Assembly (NCBI GenBank): GCA_022495995.1
Contig: JAFEMH010002438.1
Coordinates: forward strand, 1-64,000
Length of the DNA stretch: 64,000 bases
Source: Adenophora triphylla var. japonica
Taxonomy: Eukaryota > Streptophyta > Magnoliopsida > Asterales > Campanulaceae
Reading direction: 5' to 3'
Of this stretch, positions 12,385 to 22,418 are shown piece after piece. Each line of letters starts with the position of its first letter. Position 1 is the stretch's first letter. Made by a program: the position numbers and the translations under genes. Below the pieces are notes generated by a model that saw nothing but the letters and a program-made list of their open reading frames with translations, searched no databases and had not been told where the DNA came from.

Positions 12385-14988
12385 TGCTCGTCATCCGTAC
12401 ACTCGACGTCTTTGCTCCGCCGCTGCCGGATCCGTCGCAAAGAGGAACTCGCCAAACGCCTCCAGCCGGGAATAGGTGAAGGGCCTCCTCGGGTACGCGA
12501 ACTCGAGGACTCCCCCTCTCGCGCTCCGAGTGCGCGAAGAAGGAGCTCCAAATCCAGGCCCGTTCCGCTCGCGAGCGGTCGAACCCCTGTGTAAAGTCCT
12601 CCCCACCGAGTTTGTGGGAGCGAGGCGAATCTCTCGGCCTAGACGGCCCCGATCACGGACGTCCACGCTCCTCCGGGAGGCTGCACCGCATGAACTTCAC
12701 GAGCCTCCTAGCGTAGGCGGACCACCCGTCCACCGGCCTCGTGGCGTCGTTGTACGTACGTCCGGACACTGCGAACCGGGAAAGTCATCGGAAGACAAGC
12801 GAAAGTACGGATGCAACATTTGCGAGAATACTACTATCAAATGCGAGAAAATCAAAAAGATGCTCCTTTAGAAGCATTGGGGTCGATACATGTATCGTGG
12901 TCTCGGCTCATCGGGAGCGGGATCACAAGTCGCCTACACGAACCATCCGGCCCCTCGTACGCCGGTCTAGCTCGCGGGACCGGAAAATCTCGAGGACCTC
13001 CGGGGACCTCGCCCTCTCTATCTTTGCACTGCGGGCTCCTCGGGCTCACCCTCAGAAAGCATCATAGGCGGCCCCGCTATGATGTACTCGGTGTAGTACA
13101 CGCCACTGTATGTACCCCTCCAACTCCTCTATCGGCATCTCCCGGGGATGCTTTGCATGTACATAGGAGGATCCACCGGCACCAAGGGAAGGGACCCCAG
13201 CCTATGTTGACGAGTCACCCTCTCCCCCAGATACATGGCGTCACATTGAAGTCCCACCAGGAGCTTCCGCTGCCGTGTAGTCTCGCTAGCAATCTGAACA
13301 GCGACGGCATCAAACCTACTCCACCAAGTCAACCGAATCCTCTCGGAAAACTCTCGGCTCAAGGCCTGGGATACCTCCTCGTATGACACTCGAGTGCCAA
13401 CTCTCGAAGAGACCGCCCTCTTCGCTTTCTTCTGCCAAACCAGCATGGCAGGGAACAGGGGTCGGTACGGCTCCTTGATGTCCCAATCCTGCGGACTGAA
13501 CACCTCATAGCACCGGACACACAAGAGAATGGAAAGTTATGTCGGCTACAAAGCGGATACATACGAGTACATAAAGGAGGCAAGGAAAAGAAAAGTACGT
13601 AAACTTACATCCAAGACGGGCGTGAAGCGGCTAAAGGAGTGCTCCTCTCCCGCGAGAACTGTCCGGGGAATGGTAGAGCTCGGCCGGTCCGGCCTCCCCC
13701 ACGCAAACCCCTCACGGCATCCAAGTCTACCGGTGACCCGAGCAAAGGGAAGTGACGGGACGTGTCGAAGTCGGAAATAAAGTCGGCGACGGCGCAAACC
13801 AAAGGAACCCTCGAGCCGGGCGCTCCGCGGTCATCCTCGAGGATCCGGCCCGGATAAGCGGCGACACCCGCCTCCCGGATGCCTCTCCATCGGCTGTACC
13901 GAATTCCTAAGCCCCTGGCATCGGTAATATCAAAACCCAGCGGCCCAGGACAAGCTGCTCAGGTGTAACCATCAACCCACACCAGTGTGTTGCCATAAGT
14001 CGGCAACCCAGTGATAGCGGCAAAATCCGTGGGAGTCACCGTCGCCTCCCCCCATCTGAAATGGAAAGTGTGGGTTGTATCCCACCAGTACTCACTCAGA
14101 GCAACATACATAGACCTGGCCCTCGGCGTATCATTTGTCGCGACCACGGCCGATGAACCCAGCCAACCCGGAGTCAAGCACCAGCTGCCGCGGACTCCTC
14201 TCTCCCTCTCGAGCCACGTCCGGGATAATATCCCACAATGCTCACACCGCCTCAAAGGCACCCCAACTCTTCTGGTTGTGAGTATCAACCTCCCCTGTCC
14301 CCTGCAGGCAAACAAGACAGAAGCAACGTCAACAGAAATGCACCAACGCATGTCAAAAGGATGCAATGGAGATACGGTTCTCATTCATTTCCTACGTATA
14401 TTTCATTCATTTCAAAAACTCCGTCGAATCCGGAACTTTCAAAACATTTCGAAAACTCCGTCGAATCCGGAACTTTCAAAATCTTTCGAAAACTCCGTCG
14501 AATCCGGAACTTTCAAATCTCTTTCGAAAACTCCGTCGAATCCGGAACTTTCAAATCTCTTTCGAATTTTTCGAAAATTTACTCCGTCCCGAATTAAAGC
14601 TACTTTAATTTTGGAAAATGCATCTAGACATGGAATTTTGCAACCAAAATTTTTATGTCCTCCACCCATAGTGTCAATTGAACTACATCCTATTCAATTT
14701 CGACAACAATTCATGGCAAAGTCAAAAGCCCCAATTCAAGCACCAAAATCCCTAAGTTCATTCCTAGCAAATTTCTAACATTTAAAGAATGCACATTCTT
14801 AAAATTAATGGAATTTGTAAGAAACTTACTTGTCTCTCGATCCCATCCTTGGAGTTGTGTCTATCCCTCGCCGGATAAAACTCCGCCGGATTCAATGGAT
14901 GTGCAATGGTTCGAATGGTCCGAACCAATCGAGTTCTTTCGTCATCGGTCCTTCCGTGGCGAGCCATTGGTCCTCCTTCACCTTCCAT
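12385..14988 (-). pseudogene. Antisense plant mobile domain (PMD) gene, broken (element A)
   Basis: Exon 1 (14988-14830) encodes a short Arg-rich start with PLNPAEFYPARDRHNS, comparable to TPPSELYPGKREHKS in exon 1 of the PMD gene of element B. It ends at a GTAAGT donor in phase 0, as in B. Exon 2 holds the PMD signature YWWDTTHTFHFRWGEATVTP followed by TDFAAITGLP (about 14120-14010), with frameshifts before it. Exon 3 (about 13524-13129) encodes the GLQCDAMYLGERVTRQH block, equivalent to GLTCDIIYLGDRFSRQH in B. The end near 12385 lies after a Ser/Asp-rich tail. PMD proteins (MAIN-like family) occur both as host silencing factors and inside plant transposons. Multiple stops and shifts make this copy dead. 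The 3' boundary is uncertain. Confidence 0.75.
14407..14572. repeat. Short tandem repeat, about 37 bp, about 4 copies
   Basis: Units share the core CTCCGTCGAATCCGGAACTT with a TCGAAA-type spacer. The array lies in the first intron of the antisense PMD gene of element A. An in-frame Ser/Gly/Phe-rich ORF across it is a by-product of the repetition. Confidence 0.85.
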
Positions 14989-15111
14989 AGCAAATTTCCT
15001 TCACAAATTCGAGCAAACCTTGCAATTTGGGTTGGAATTTTTCTCTCTTTTCTCTCCTCTCTCGCCGGCAACAATGAAAGAAAATGACTTCTTCTTCCTC
15101 GGCCTCGGCGC

Positions 15112-15153
15112 TGAATAGGGCTTTGTCAAACTCAGTAAAAGTCCGGCCGGACT
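15112..15153 (-). promoter_or_regulatory. Putative promoter palindrome upstream of the antisense PMD gene (element A)
   Basis: A perfect palindrome AGTCCGGCCGGACT (15140-15153) is followed on the plus strand by CTTACTGCA. The 3' LTR of A has AGTCCGTCTGGACT followed by CCTACTGCA about 27 bp upstream of its TATA box. Here the site is about 30 bp upstream, in the minus sense, of a CCTATTCAG sequence that could be a decayed TATA box, and about 150 bp upstream of the exon 1 ATG at 14988. Confidence 0.55.
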
Positions 15154-15360
15154 CTTACTGCACCAGAAAAATTTTTGCCACTTTGGCCCCTCAGTTTTTC
15201 GCAGTTTCAATTTTACCACTTTTGGCCCCCAAAAGTGTAAAATTTCCCCCAGTTAGACATTTCTAACACCCCATCCCCCGAGGATAAATTCCCAGTTAGT
15301 TTTCACTAACGCTCGTCTCCAGACGTTAAAATTCCTAATGGTTTTTACCATCAATTATAT

Positions 15361-16108
15361 TCTCAATCGCGACCTTTCACGGTCCGATTTCAATTCTCAA
15401 TCGCGACCTTTCACGGTCCGATTTCAAGTCTCAATCGCGACCTTTCACGGTCCGATTTCAAGTCTCAATCGCGACCTTTCACGGTCCGATTTCAATTCTC
15501 AATCGCGACCTTTCACGGTCCGATTTCAATTCTCAATCGCGACCTTTCACGGTCCGATCTCAATTCTCAACCGCGACCTTTCACGGTCCGATTTCAATCC
15601 TTAACCGCGACCTTTCACGGTCCGATTTCAATTCTCAATCGCGACCTTTCACGGTCCGATCTCAATTCTCAATCGCGACCTTTCACGGTCCGATTCCAAC
15701 CCTCAATCGCGACCTTTCACGGTCCGATTCCAAGTCTCAATCGCGACCTTTCACGGTCCGATTTCAAAGTCTTAACCGCGACCTTTCACGGTCCGATTTC
15801 AATCCTTAAGCGCGACCTTTCACGGTCCGATTTCAATTCTCAATCGCGACCTTTCACGGTCCGATCTCAATTCTCAATCGCGACCTTTCATGGTCCGATT
15901 CCAACCCTCAATCGCGACCTTTCACGGTCCGATCTCAATCCTCAACCGCGACCTTTCACGGTCCGATTTCAACCCTTAATCGCGACCTTTCACGGTCCGA
16001 TTCCAACTCTCAACCGCGACCTTTCACGGTCCGATTTCAATCCTTAATCGCGACCTTTCACGGTCCGATCTCAATCCCATCTCGACCTTTCACGGTCCCA
16101 TCTCAAAC
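15361..16108. repeat. 34-bp tandem array, about 22 copies
   Basis: The unit contains TCGCGACCTTTCACGGTCCG plus a variable TTTCAATTCTCAA-type spacer. The core is CpG-rich and includes the near-inverted pair GACC...GGTC, so each unit could fold on itself. The array lies between the antisense PMD gene and the polypurine tract of element A, the same relative place as the arrays of B and D. Confidence 0.95.
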
Positions 16109-16799
16109 AGTCAATCCCGACCTTCGCGGTCTGACCTCCACTCTCCTATCGAGACCTTCGCTATTCGTCTTCCCGGCAACAGCAATAAGCCCGAACCCCA
16201 AGGCACGAACGCCTTGCAACAATCCCTCTTCGGCCATCCTCGTAAGCCCGAATACCTTTTCACTTCAGCAAGTGAACATTCATCTCCCCGGCCGCCAGTC
16301 GTAAGCCTGACCATTCCACCTCAGCGGCCATCAAGGTAAGCCCGCACAACAATCCCTCTTCGGCCATCCAGGTAAGCCCGAACGCTCATCCCCAGCAGGA
16401 TAAACCTGGCAACAGCAATAAGCCCAGCACCCAAGGCACGAACGCCCTCGTCAGCATCGCAACTCCGGTTTGAGGCGCCACACGCCCTCGAAGGTTTCAG
16501 AAGTCCCAGGTTCAGACGCCTCCCAACAGTCTCCATTCAGGTACAGGTACCTCGCGAATGGTCTCATCCGAGTTTAGACGCCTCCTAACGGTCTCGCTCG
16601 GGTCAAGGTCCCCATGCGCGGCCCTTGCCCCCTTTCGAACTACGATCGGCTTGATTCCCGCCCGGGATACGTAGGAATCCTTTCCGCTAGGGTCCGGCCA
16701 TCGACCGCCCGGGTCTCTTTCAAAGTAAGGCATCCGATTTGGATCCTTATCTTTTCAACGACCCCACCTCCTTCGGAAGTGACGTCGGCGAGGGCTAGC
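16109..16799 (+). other. Region before the 3' LTR of element A, ending in the polypurine tract
   Basis: It contains loosely repeated phrases built on CGGCCATCC and GTAAGCCCGAA (about 16150-16450) but no supported ORF. The last bases, GGCGAGGGCTAGC, abut the TGTAAGTAC start of the LTR. Element D has the same arrangement (CGAGGGGCTAC then TGTAAGTAC), which identifies this as the plus-strand primer tract. Confidence 0.6.
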
Positions 16800-17293
16800 T
16801 GTAAGTACCCCAAATCCGGATCGTCCAAATCCGTCGGAAAGTTAACCGAAATCCGTTAGCGGCCGCTCGGGTTAACCGGAACTCGTTAAACTCCCCATTG
16901 TTGTGCCAACGAGACGTCCCGGGACTGCCCCGTGCATCCCGACGTCGAACCGTACTTAACACGTGTCATCTCACGTAAAAGTATGGCTTTCCCTGAAAAA
17001 TGCATTTTCCGGCACTTTCCGGGGGCATTTCGGACATTTTCCGGACTGTTATTTTAAAAAACGAACAAAACCGGGACCGGGGGACAAAATCCCACATGGC
17101 TGGTGACTCGCAGGGACACTTGGCACGCATGCCACCTCCCTCTAGTCACCCTTCAATCAAATTCAAATGGAAAAGACTAAAATACCCCTGGTATACAGTC
17201 AAAGTCCTAGGACTCCACTGTGCACTTTTCTGAAATTGCCGGCCAAGTCCCCCAGATTTCCAAAATACCCAAAAACCCTCTGGATTCAGACCA

Positions 17294-17334
17294 AGTCCGT
17301 CTGGACTCCTACTGCAATTTTCACCCTATAAATA
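17294..17334 (+). promoter_or_regulatory. LTR core promoter of element A: palindrome plus TATA box
   Basis: AGTCCGTCTGGACT (17294-17307) has its centre about 27 bp upstream of TATAAATA (17327-17334). The same palindrome type lies upstream of the antisense PMD gene at 15140. A weak partner, CTCTGGATT, lies about 21 bp upstream. Confidence 0.6.
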
Positions 17335-18235
17335 GAAGTTGCTGTCAAAGGCAAAAAAGGAGGATTTTAACACCAAAAATTCACCACCCCCTCGGCCCAA
17401 ACTGTTTTCACCCCTTCCGAGCTCCTGTTTCGTCTCGATTCGCGTGAAACCTTCGTATTTCGATCAAATACGCACCTTACTACTTCGAAACAACCTTTCG
17501 AATCACTTTCCGTGTCCCGTACACACCTCCCGAGCCAAAGGAGTCAACCCTAGCCATAGGTATAACTCCCTCTCTCTAAATCTCTCGTTCCGTCTCGGTT
17601 TACGCGCCAGTCGCTACAACCGTTTCGAACGTCGTTATCGAAATGTAGACGCCTCCGTCTAATGGGGTCCGATACGTTTTAGCCCCTCGATCCTCTTCTC
17701 TTTCCGAAAGAGAAGTAATCACGGGTTAAAACGGCGTTCCGACCCCGTTCCGTTTACTTTTATTGTCATTTACCAATTCCGGATCGATCGATCCGTCGAT
17801 CGTCATTTTAATTTCTGTTATTTACAAATCCGAGCCGTTTGGCCTCGTTGATCGCCATTTACAAATCCGAGCCGTTTGGCCTCGTTGATCGTCATTTACG
17901 AATCCGGATCGTTTGATTCCGTTGATACCGCACTTTAAATACTGTCATTTACAAAGTCCGACCCGTTTGGATCGTGATAGTATTTACTTTTCAAAGTCCG
18001 AGTCGCAACCCGATTCGTTGATCGCATATCATTTAATACGCATTTTTCCCGTAAAAATCGTTAACAATGTAATGCCCGGTTCAAAACCGGAGTTCGTCCG
18101 TCGAACTCTCTTTCAAAACGCGCGAAATGACGTTCGGCCTCCGAATGCTCATCTTCAAACTAAAAGCCGCCATTTGACATTCAAAATCATTTAATACGCA
18201 TTTTTCCCGTAAAAATCGTTAACAACGACTCGCAC

Positions 18236-18500
18236 GGTTCAAAATCGACGTTTGCCACGCAAACGCTTTTTTCAACTCAAAATCGACGTTTGCCACGCAA
18301 ATGCTCATTTCAAAGTCAAAATCGACGTTTGCCACGCAAACGCTCTTTTCAACTCAAAATCGACGTTTGCCACGCAAACGCTCATTTCCGTCTCAAAGTC
18401 GACGTTTGCCACGCAAATGCTCATTTCAAACTCAAAATCGACGTTTGCCACGCAAACGCTCATTTCAAACTCAAAACCGACATTTGTCATTCAAACGCTC
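18236..18500. repeat. LTR-internal tandem repeat, about 39 bp (with a copy in the 5' LTR at about 935-1130)
   Basis: Units contain AAAATCGACGTTTGCCACGC and a CAAACGCTCATTTC-type half. Copy number and sequence differ between the two LTRs, so the array has changed since insertion. Confidence 0.9.
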
Positions 18501-18624
18501 GTCTTTTCAAACAAAGTCACCTAATCAATGTTTGTCATTCAAACCAAGATTAAGCTTGTCATTCAAGCCCCCATTTCAAAAGACACACACACACACACAC
18601 ACGATTTCGAGAAAGGTAGAAAGA

Positions 18625-18674
18625 CTCGTCATGCGAGGCGTTTCGGGCGATCTCGTAATACTCTACCCGAAACG
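18625..18674 (+). other. Two consecutive stem-loops in the LTR of element A
   Basis: HP1 is CTCG-TCATG-CGAG (18625-18637). HP2 is CGTTTCGGG...CCCGAAACG (18639-18674), a perfect 9-bp stem. Both are followed by TAACTTGACCTCCGAACC. The 5' LTR copy has the same folds at 1285-1332 with one deleted C in the HP2 arm. All other LTR families here have equivalents with different stem sequence. Confidence 0.75.
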
Positions 18675-19037
18675 TAACTTGACCTCCGAACCTAACAATC
18701 TCTGGTACAAAAAAGCTTTTTACTCGTTTTTGCTGCCAATAAAAACGATCCCCATTTTCAAAGCCTTTTCCTAAGTTTTTGCTACCAATAAAAACGACAC
18801 CTTTTCACAATAGCCGTTTCTCAACGTTTGGGCTCAAAATACAAAAACCGTGTGGCGACTCCTCATTTTTCCTTCCCATGAAGCGAGGTCTCAGACACCA
18901 ACCCCTCCGCGAAAGACAACCGCCTTCGCTCGCGCGAATCCGGGTAATTTCAGGTTGTCGATAAAAAAGGATCCAATCTGGCGAACTGTCGAGACGGATC
19001 GGGTGACCAAGGTGGCCAAGTGACTGAACCTTTGGAA

Positions 19038-19670
19038 GGCTACCTACGTATCCCGGGGGAATCAAGCCATGATCGTAGTTTGGAAAAGATCCACTGGAAA
19101 ATGGGGTGTCATATGTGACGAATTGGCTGAACCTAAAGTAGGCTACCTACGTATCCCGGAGGAATCAAGCCAGGTCATAGTTCAGAGTCCACTGGGGAAT
19201 GGCAAAGAGAGATTGATATCTTGCTAGGAAGATGGAAGAAAAGTGACCTAGAAAGTCAAATGGCTGATCCTACTGGGGATATGCCAGATGAAGAAAGTGA
19301 CCAATGGGGTCAGATAGCTGGACCTTTATGAGGGGCTACTTCACCACTGAGGAGTGATGAAGGGAAAAGGGCGACCATTGCGGTCGGATGGCTGAACCTT
19401 TATGAAAGGCTCATGCACCACTGAGGAGTGATGAATGAAAAGGGTGGCCAATGTGGTCGGATGGCTGGACCCTTATGAAAGGCTAATGCACCAATGAGGA
19501 GTGATGAATGAAAAGGGTGACCAATGTGGCCGAATGGCTGGACCCTTATGAAAGGCTAATGCACCAATGAGGAGTGATGAATAAAAAGGGTGACCAATGT
19601 GGCCGGATGGCTGGACCTTTATGAAAGGCTACCTACGTATCTCGGAGGAATCAAGCCTTGGTCGTAGTTC
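19038..19670 (-). other. Three copies of the GAACTACG...CGTAGG structured motif
   Basis: Copies lie at 19038-19081, 19141-19182 and 19627-19670. On the minus strand each reads CTACG, a short spacer, GGCTTGATTCC, and then GGGATACGTAGGTAGCC or a close variant. The outer CTACG/CGTAG pair and an inner Py-rich/GGGA pair could form a nested hairpin. The middle copy has CATAG instead of CGTAG on the plus strand. Confidence 0.7.
19262..19620. repeat. About 72-bp tandem repeat, 4-5 copies
   Basis: Units contain GGCTGGACCCTTATGAAAGG, then a GCACCAATGAGGAGTGATGA-like stretch and GGTGACCAATGTGG. The array is flanked by copies of the structured motif. Confidence 0.8.
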
Positions 19671-19726
19671 AAGTCTCACTAGATAGTTAGGAACATGTCT
19701 AGGATCCTTGAAGTTTTGACGATTCA

Positions 19727-20195
19727 TGGAGGAGTCACCTGACTTGACAATTGATGGAGGTTGTCTCCTGATTGACAATTAATGGAGGTTGTCACCTGAT
19801 TGACAATTAATGGAGGTTGTCACCTGATTTGACAATTAATGGAGGTTGTCGTCTAATTGACAATTAATGGAGGTTGTCACATGGTTGACAATTAATGGAG
19901 GTTGTCACCTGATTGACAATTAATGGAGGTTGTCACCTGATTTGACAATTAATGAAGGTTGTCACCTGATTGACAATTAATGGAGGTTGTCACCTGGTTG
20001 ACAATTAATGGAGGTTGTCACCTGATTGACAATTAATGGAGGTTGTCACATGATTTGACAATTAATGGAGATTGTCACCTGACTGACAATTAATGGAGGT
20101 TGTCACCTGATTGACAATTAATGGAGGTTGTCATCTGATTTGACAATTAATGGAGGTTGTCACCTGATTGACAATTAATGGAGGTTGTCACCTGA
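19727..20195. repeat. 28-bp tandem repeat, about 16 copies
   Basis: The unit is built on GACAATTAATGGAGGTTGTC, whose ends GACAA and TTGTC are inverted, followed by ACCTGATT. Every unit is therefore a small perfect-armed hairpin. The unit length is occasionally 29 bp because of one extra T. Confidence 0.95.
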
Positions 20196-20608
20196 ATAAA
20201 CTAAAGCTTACGTCACTATCTAGGAGATAGAGGTAGCTAAAGCTTAGAGAAACTGAAGCGTACTTCACTATCTAGGGGATAGAGGTAGCTAAAGTTTAAA
20301 GAAACTGAAGCGTACTTCACTATCTTGGAAATAGAGGTTGCTAAAGTTTGGAAAACTGAAGCGTACTTCACTATCTAGGAGATAGAGGTAGCTAAAGTTG
20401 AGGAAACTAAAGCGTACTTCACTATCGAGGAGATAGAGGTAGCTAAAGTTTGGAAAATTGAAGCATACTTCACTATCTATGGGATAGAGGTAGCTAGAGT
20501 TGGAAAACTTAAGCGTACTTCACTATCTAGGAGATAGAGGTAGCTAGAGTTGGAAAACTTAAGCGTACTTCACTGTCTATGGTATAGAGGCAGCTAAAGT
20601 TTGAGTTT
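20196..20608. repeat. About 52-bp tandem repeat, about 8 copies
   Basis: Units contain GAAGCGTACTTCACTATCTA and GGAGATAGAGGTAGCTAAAG. Within each unit GAAGCGTACTTC is palindromic and CTATCTAGGAGATAG is an inverted repeat. The array directly follows the 28-bp array. Confidence 0.92.
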
Positions 20609-20806
20609 TGACAAATCGGAGGATGTCACCTAGCGTTGTTCTGTTATAACGGAAGTAACGAAGGCGCTTCGAGAGGAAAGTTTATTCTCCTTAGAGATAA
20701 TAGGTATCCTTGGGAAATAGCGTTACTCTGGTTAGGAGATAACGGGAATTGTATGCCTAAATGGAAAGTCCAGGGGCAAAAGTGTAAATTCAGCTCAGAG
20801 CGGATG

Positions 20807-20877
20807 AAGCCGCCCGACGAGAGATGGGGAAAAAGAAGCCGTCCGGCTTGAAATCTAATTTCACCAGATTATTTAAA
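20807..20877 (+). promoter_or_regulatory. Palindrome doublet and TATA-like box upstream of the antisense PMD gene (element B)
   Basis: AAGCCGCCCGACGA (20807-20820) and AAGCCGTCCGGCTT (20836-20849, perfect arms) are offset by 29 bp. A TTATTTAAA box lies at 20869-20877, about 27 bp after the centre of the second site, and the ATG is at 20989. The same doublet, with the same offset, occurs upstream of the antisense DUF7745-like gene, in the 5' leader and upstream of the TATA box in the LTR of B. Confidence 0.7.
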
Positions 20878-22288
20878 CAGAATTTGAAACGGGCAAGGGC
20901 ACCATTGCCGCTTGTTTCTGTCGAGGAGAGAAGAGAGAAAAGAGAGAAAAATTTGAAATCTTCAATTCCCTTGTTTCTTTAGCTTAAGATGGATCAAGAA
21001 GGAAACATTGCACCTAGGCAAGCGTGTAGAAACTTGTCGGAGGCCGCTAGGAGGAGGAGGAGGGAATTCGTTCGAACCGAGCTAAAGTACGACTTCAACA
21101 CACCTCCTTCCGAGCTCTATCCAGGGAAGAGGGAGCACAAATCGATGAAACCTCAATCTATTGGGGTAAGCATTCTTGATTTGCTTGATTTTGTCAATTT
21201 TGATTGAATTTCAACTGATTTAGGGCTTGACCCAATTTTAGGGATTTTTCGAATTTTCTGCTGTTTTTGTTGATGATTTTGGGAATTTGGTGATTGACCT
21301 ATGAGGCTAAGGACATAAATGAACATGCATGTGCAATTTATTTGAGAAAAATATGAGAATGACTCATTTTTTCGAAAATAAAGTAAGAAAAATAATGTTT
21401 AGAATGTGACGGAGTTCCTGCATGTGCTAGAACTAGGTCAGTTTCTGATCATGGATGGAAAAACAAGATTTTGGACGATGAAAAGGATTCATGCATGCCA
21501 CTTTGAAAAATTAATGCTTATGTGCAAAGAATTTTGTGAAAATTGGACTTTCGTACTTAGGAGAGCAATGTGCTCGACATGACGTGTTTCAAATGATGAA
21601 GGACACGTTTTGAAAAATATGTGCACTTTCGAATTTATGCGTGCTTTTGAGATGAAATGAAGGACTGACAAATTTTTTGTTGTGTTTTCCTATAGGAGAA
21701 CAAGTCGAGGGGACCCTCTGAGGTGGCGGTGAAGTTATGGGATAGGATGCCCGACTTCGAGAAGGATGGGGTGAATCCCAAGCAGCAGGTGATGGCTACA
21801 GGGCTCGATTCTTTCATTGATGCTATTGGTAGAGGTATTCATGTGACCTCTAAGAGTAAGGGGCTGGTCCAGGCCCTTTTGGAGTTCTGGTGGGACACCA
21901 CCCACAGCTTTCATCTTAGCTGGGGAGAGATTACGGTGACTCCTGCCGACTTCACTGCTATTACTGGCTTGCAGTTTACTGGGAGGCCTGTGACCTAGAG
22001 AGATCACATTTCTGCAGCCGATTTCAGAGCTTTGGTGGGATTTGACCTCCGTCCTAAGGGGCTTGGGATGGTTTAAGTACCCAAATCTGGCTCATGCCTT
22101 CCGATTAAAATTCCCGGCAATTTCCTGAACTTTTATAAAGTTCGAGGGGCGATTCGGGAACTTTCCCAAGCTTTCCAAGTAAGGAAGGACCTGTTAGGAA
22201 TCAAAATTCCATGCAGGACCTTGCTGGAAAGGGGCCTTCTAGAATCTGCCGCCTTGCATGTTTCTAGAAGGAACTGGATGGGGCTTAT

Positions 22289-22418
22289 TATGTCGTGCGA
22301 CATACCCTGCCAGGAAGACTTCTAGAAGACTGCCACCTTGCATGTTTCTAGAAGGAAAACGGTTATGGCTTGTTATGTCGTGCGACATACTAAGCCACTA
22401 CCATGCAGCCTATAAATA
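22289..22418 (+). promoter_or_regulatory. Palindromes upstream of the TATA box in solo LTR F
   Basis: TATGTCGTGCGACATA, a 16-bp inverted repeat, occurs at 22289-22304 and 22374-22389. The second is centred about 29 bp upstream of TATAAATA (22411-22418). Two more, TATGTCACGCGACATA (23034-23049) and TATGTCACGCGACAAA (23065-23080), form a doublet with a 31-bp offset further inside the LTR. Confidence 0.75.

Larger units (their letters stand above)
1..18952 (+). mobile_element. Element A: Tat/Ogre-type Ty3/gypsy LTR retrotransposon, left end outside the window
   Basis: The sequence at 1-1611 is repeated at about 17305-18952 in the same orientation, which marks a pair of LTRs. Between them lie, in order, a leader ORF, gag, protease and RT remnants on the plus strand, antisense DUF7745-like and PMD genes on the minus strand, a 34-bp tandem array and a purine-rich tract next to the 3' LTR. 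The 5' LTR lacks about 500 bp because the window begins inside it, so the target duplication cannot be checked; the right flank is ggttg. RNase H and integrase are missing. The two LTR copies differ by many substitutions and small indels, so the insertion is not recent. It is inserted in element B, apparently only tens of bases from the 3' LTR of B. Confidence 0.88.
16800..18952 (+). repeat. 3' LTR of element A, 2153 bp
   Basis: It begins TGTAAGTACCCC and ends GGGTAATTTCA, giving the usual TG...CA ends. The TATA box is at 17327-17334. Stem-loops lie at 18625-18637 and 18639-18674, followed by TTGACCTCCGAACC and, near 18852, GTGGCGACTCC. Bases after 18952 (GGTTG) belong to element B or to the duplicated target. 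Confidence 0.9.

Noticed and set aside
14238..14778. Plus-strand frames with repeated SVESGTFK or SNPELSK peptides
   Set aside because: They arise from a 37-bp tandem repeat in the intron of the antisense PMD gene of element A.
15361..16108. Resemblance of the 34-bp array to a CRISPR array
   Set aside because: There are no unique spacers, only a nearly uniform tandem unit; the context is a plant retrotransposon and no cas-like genes exist.
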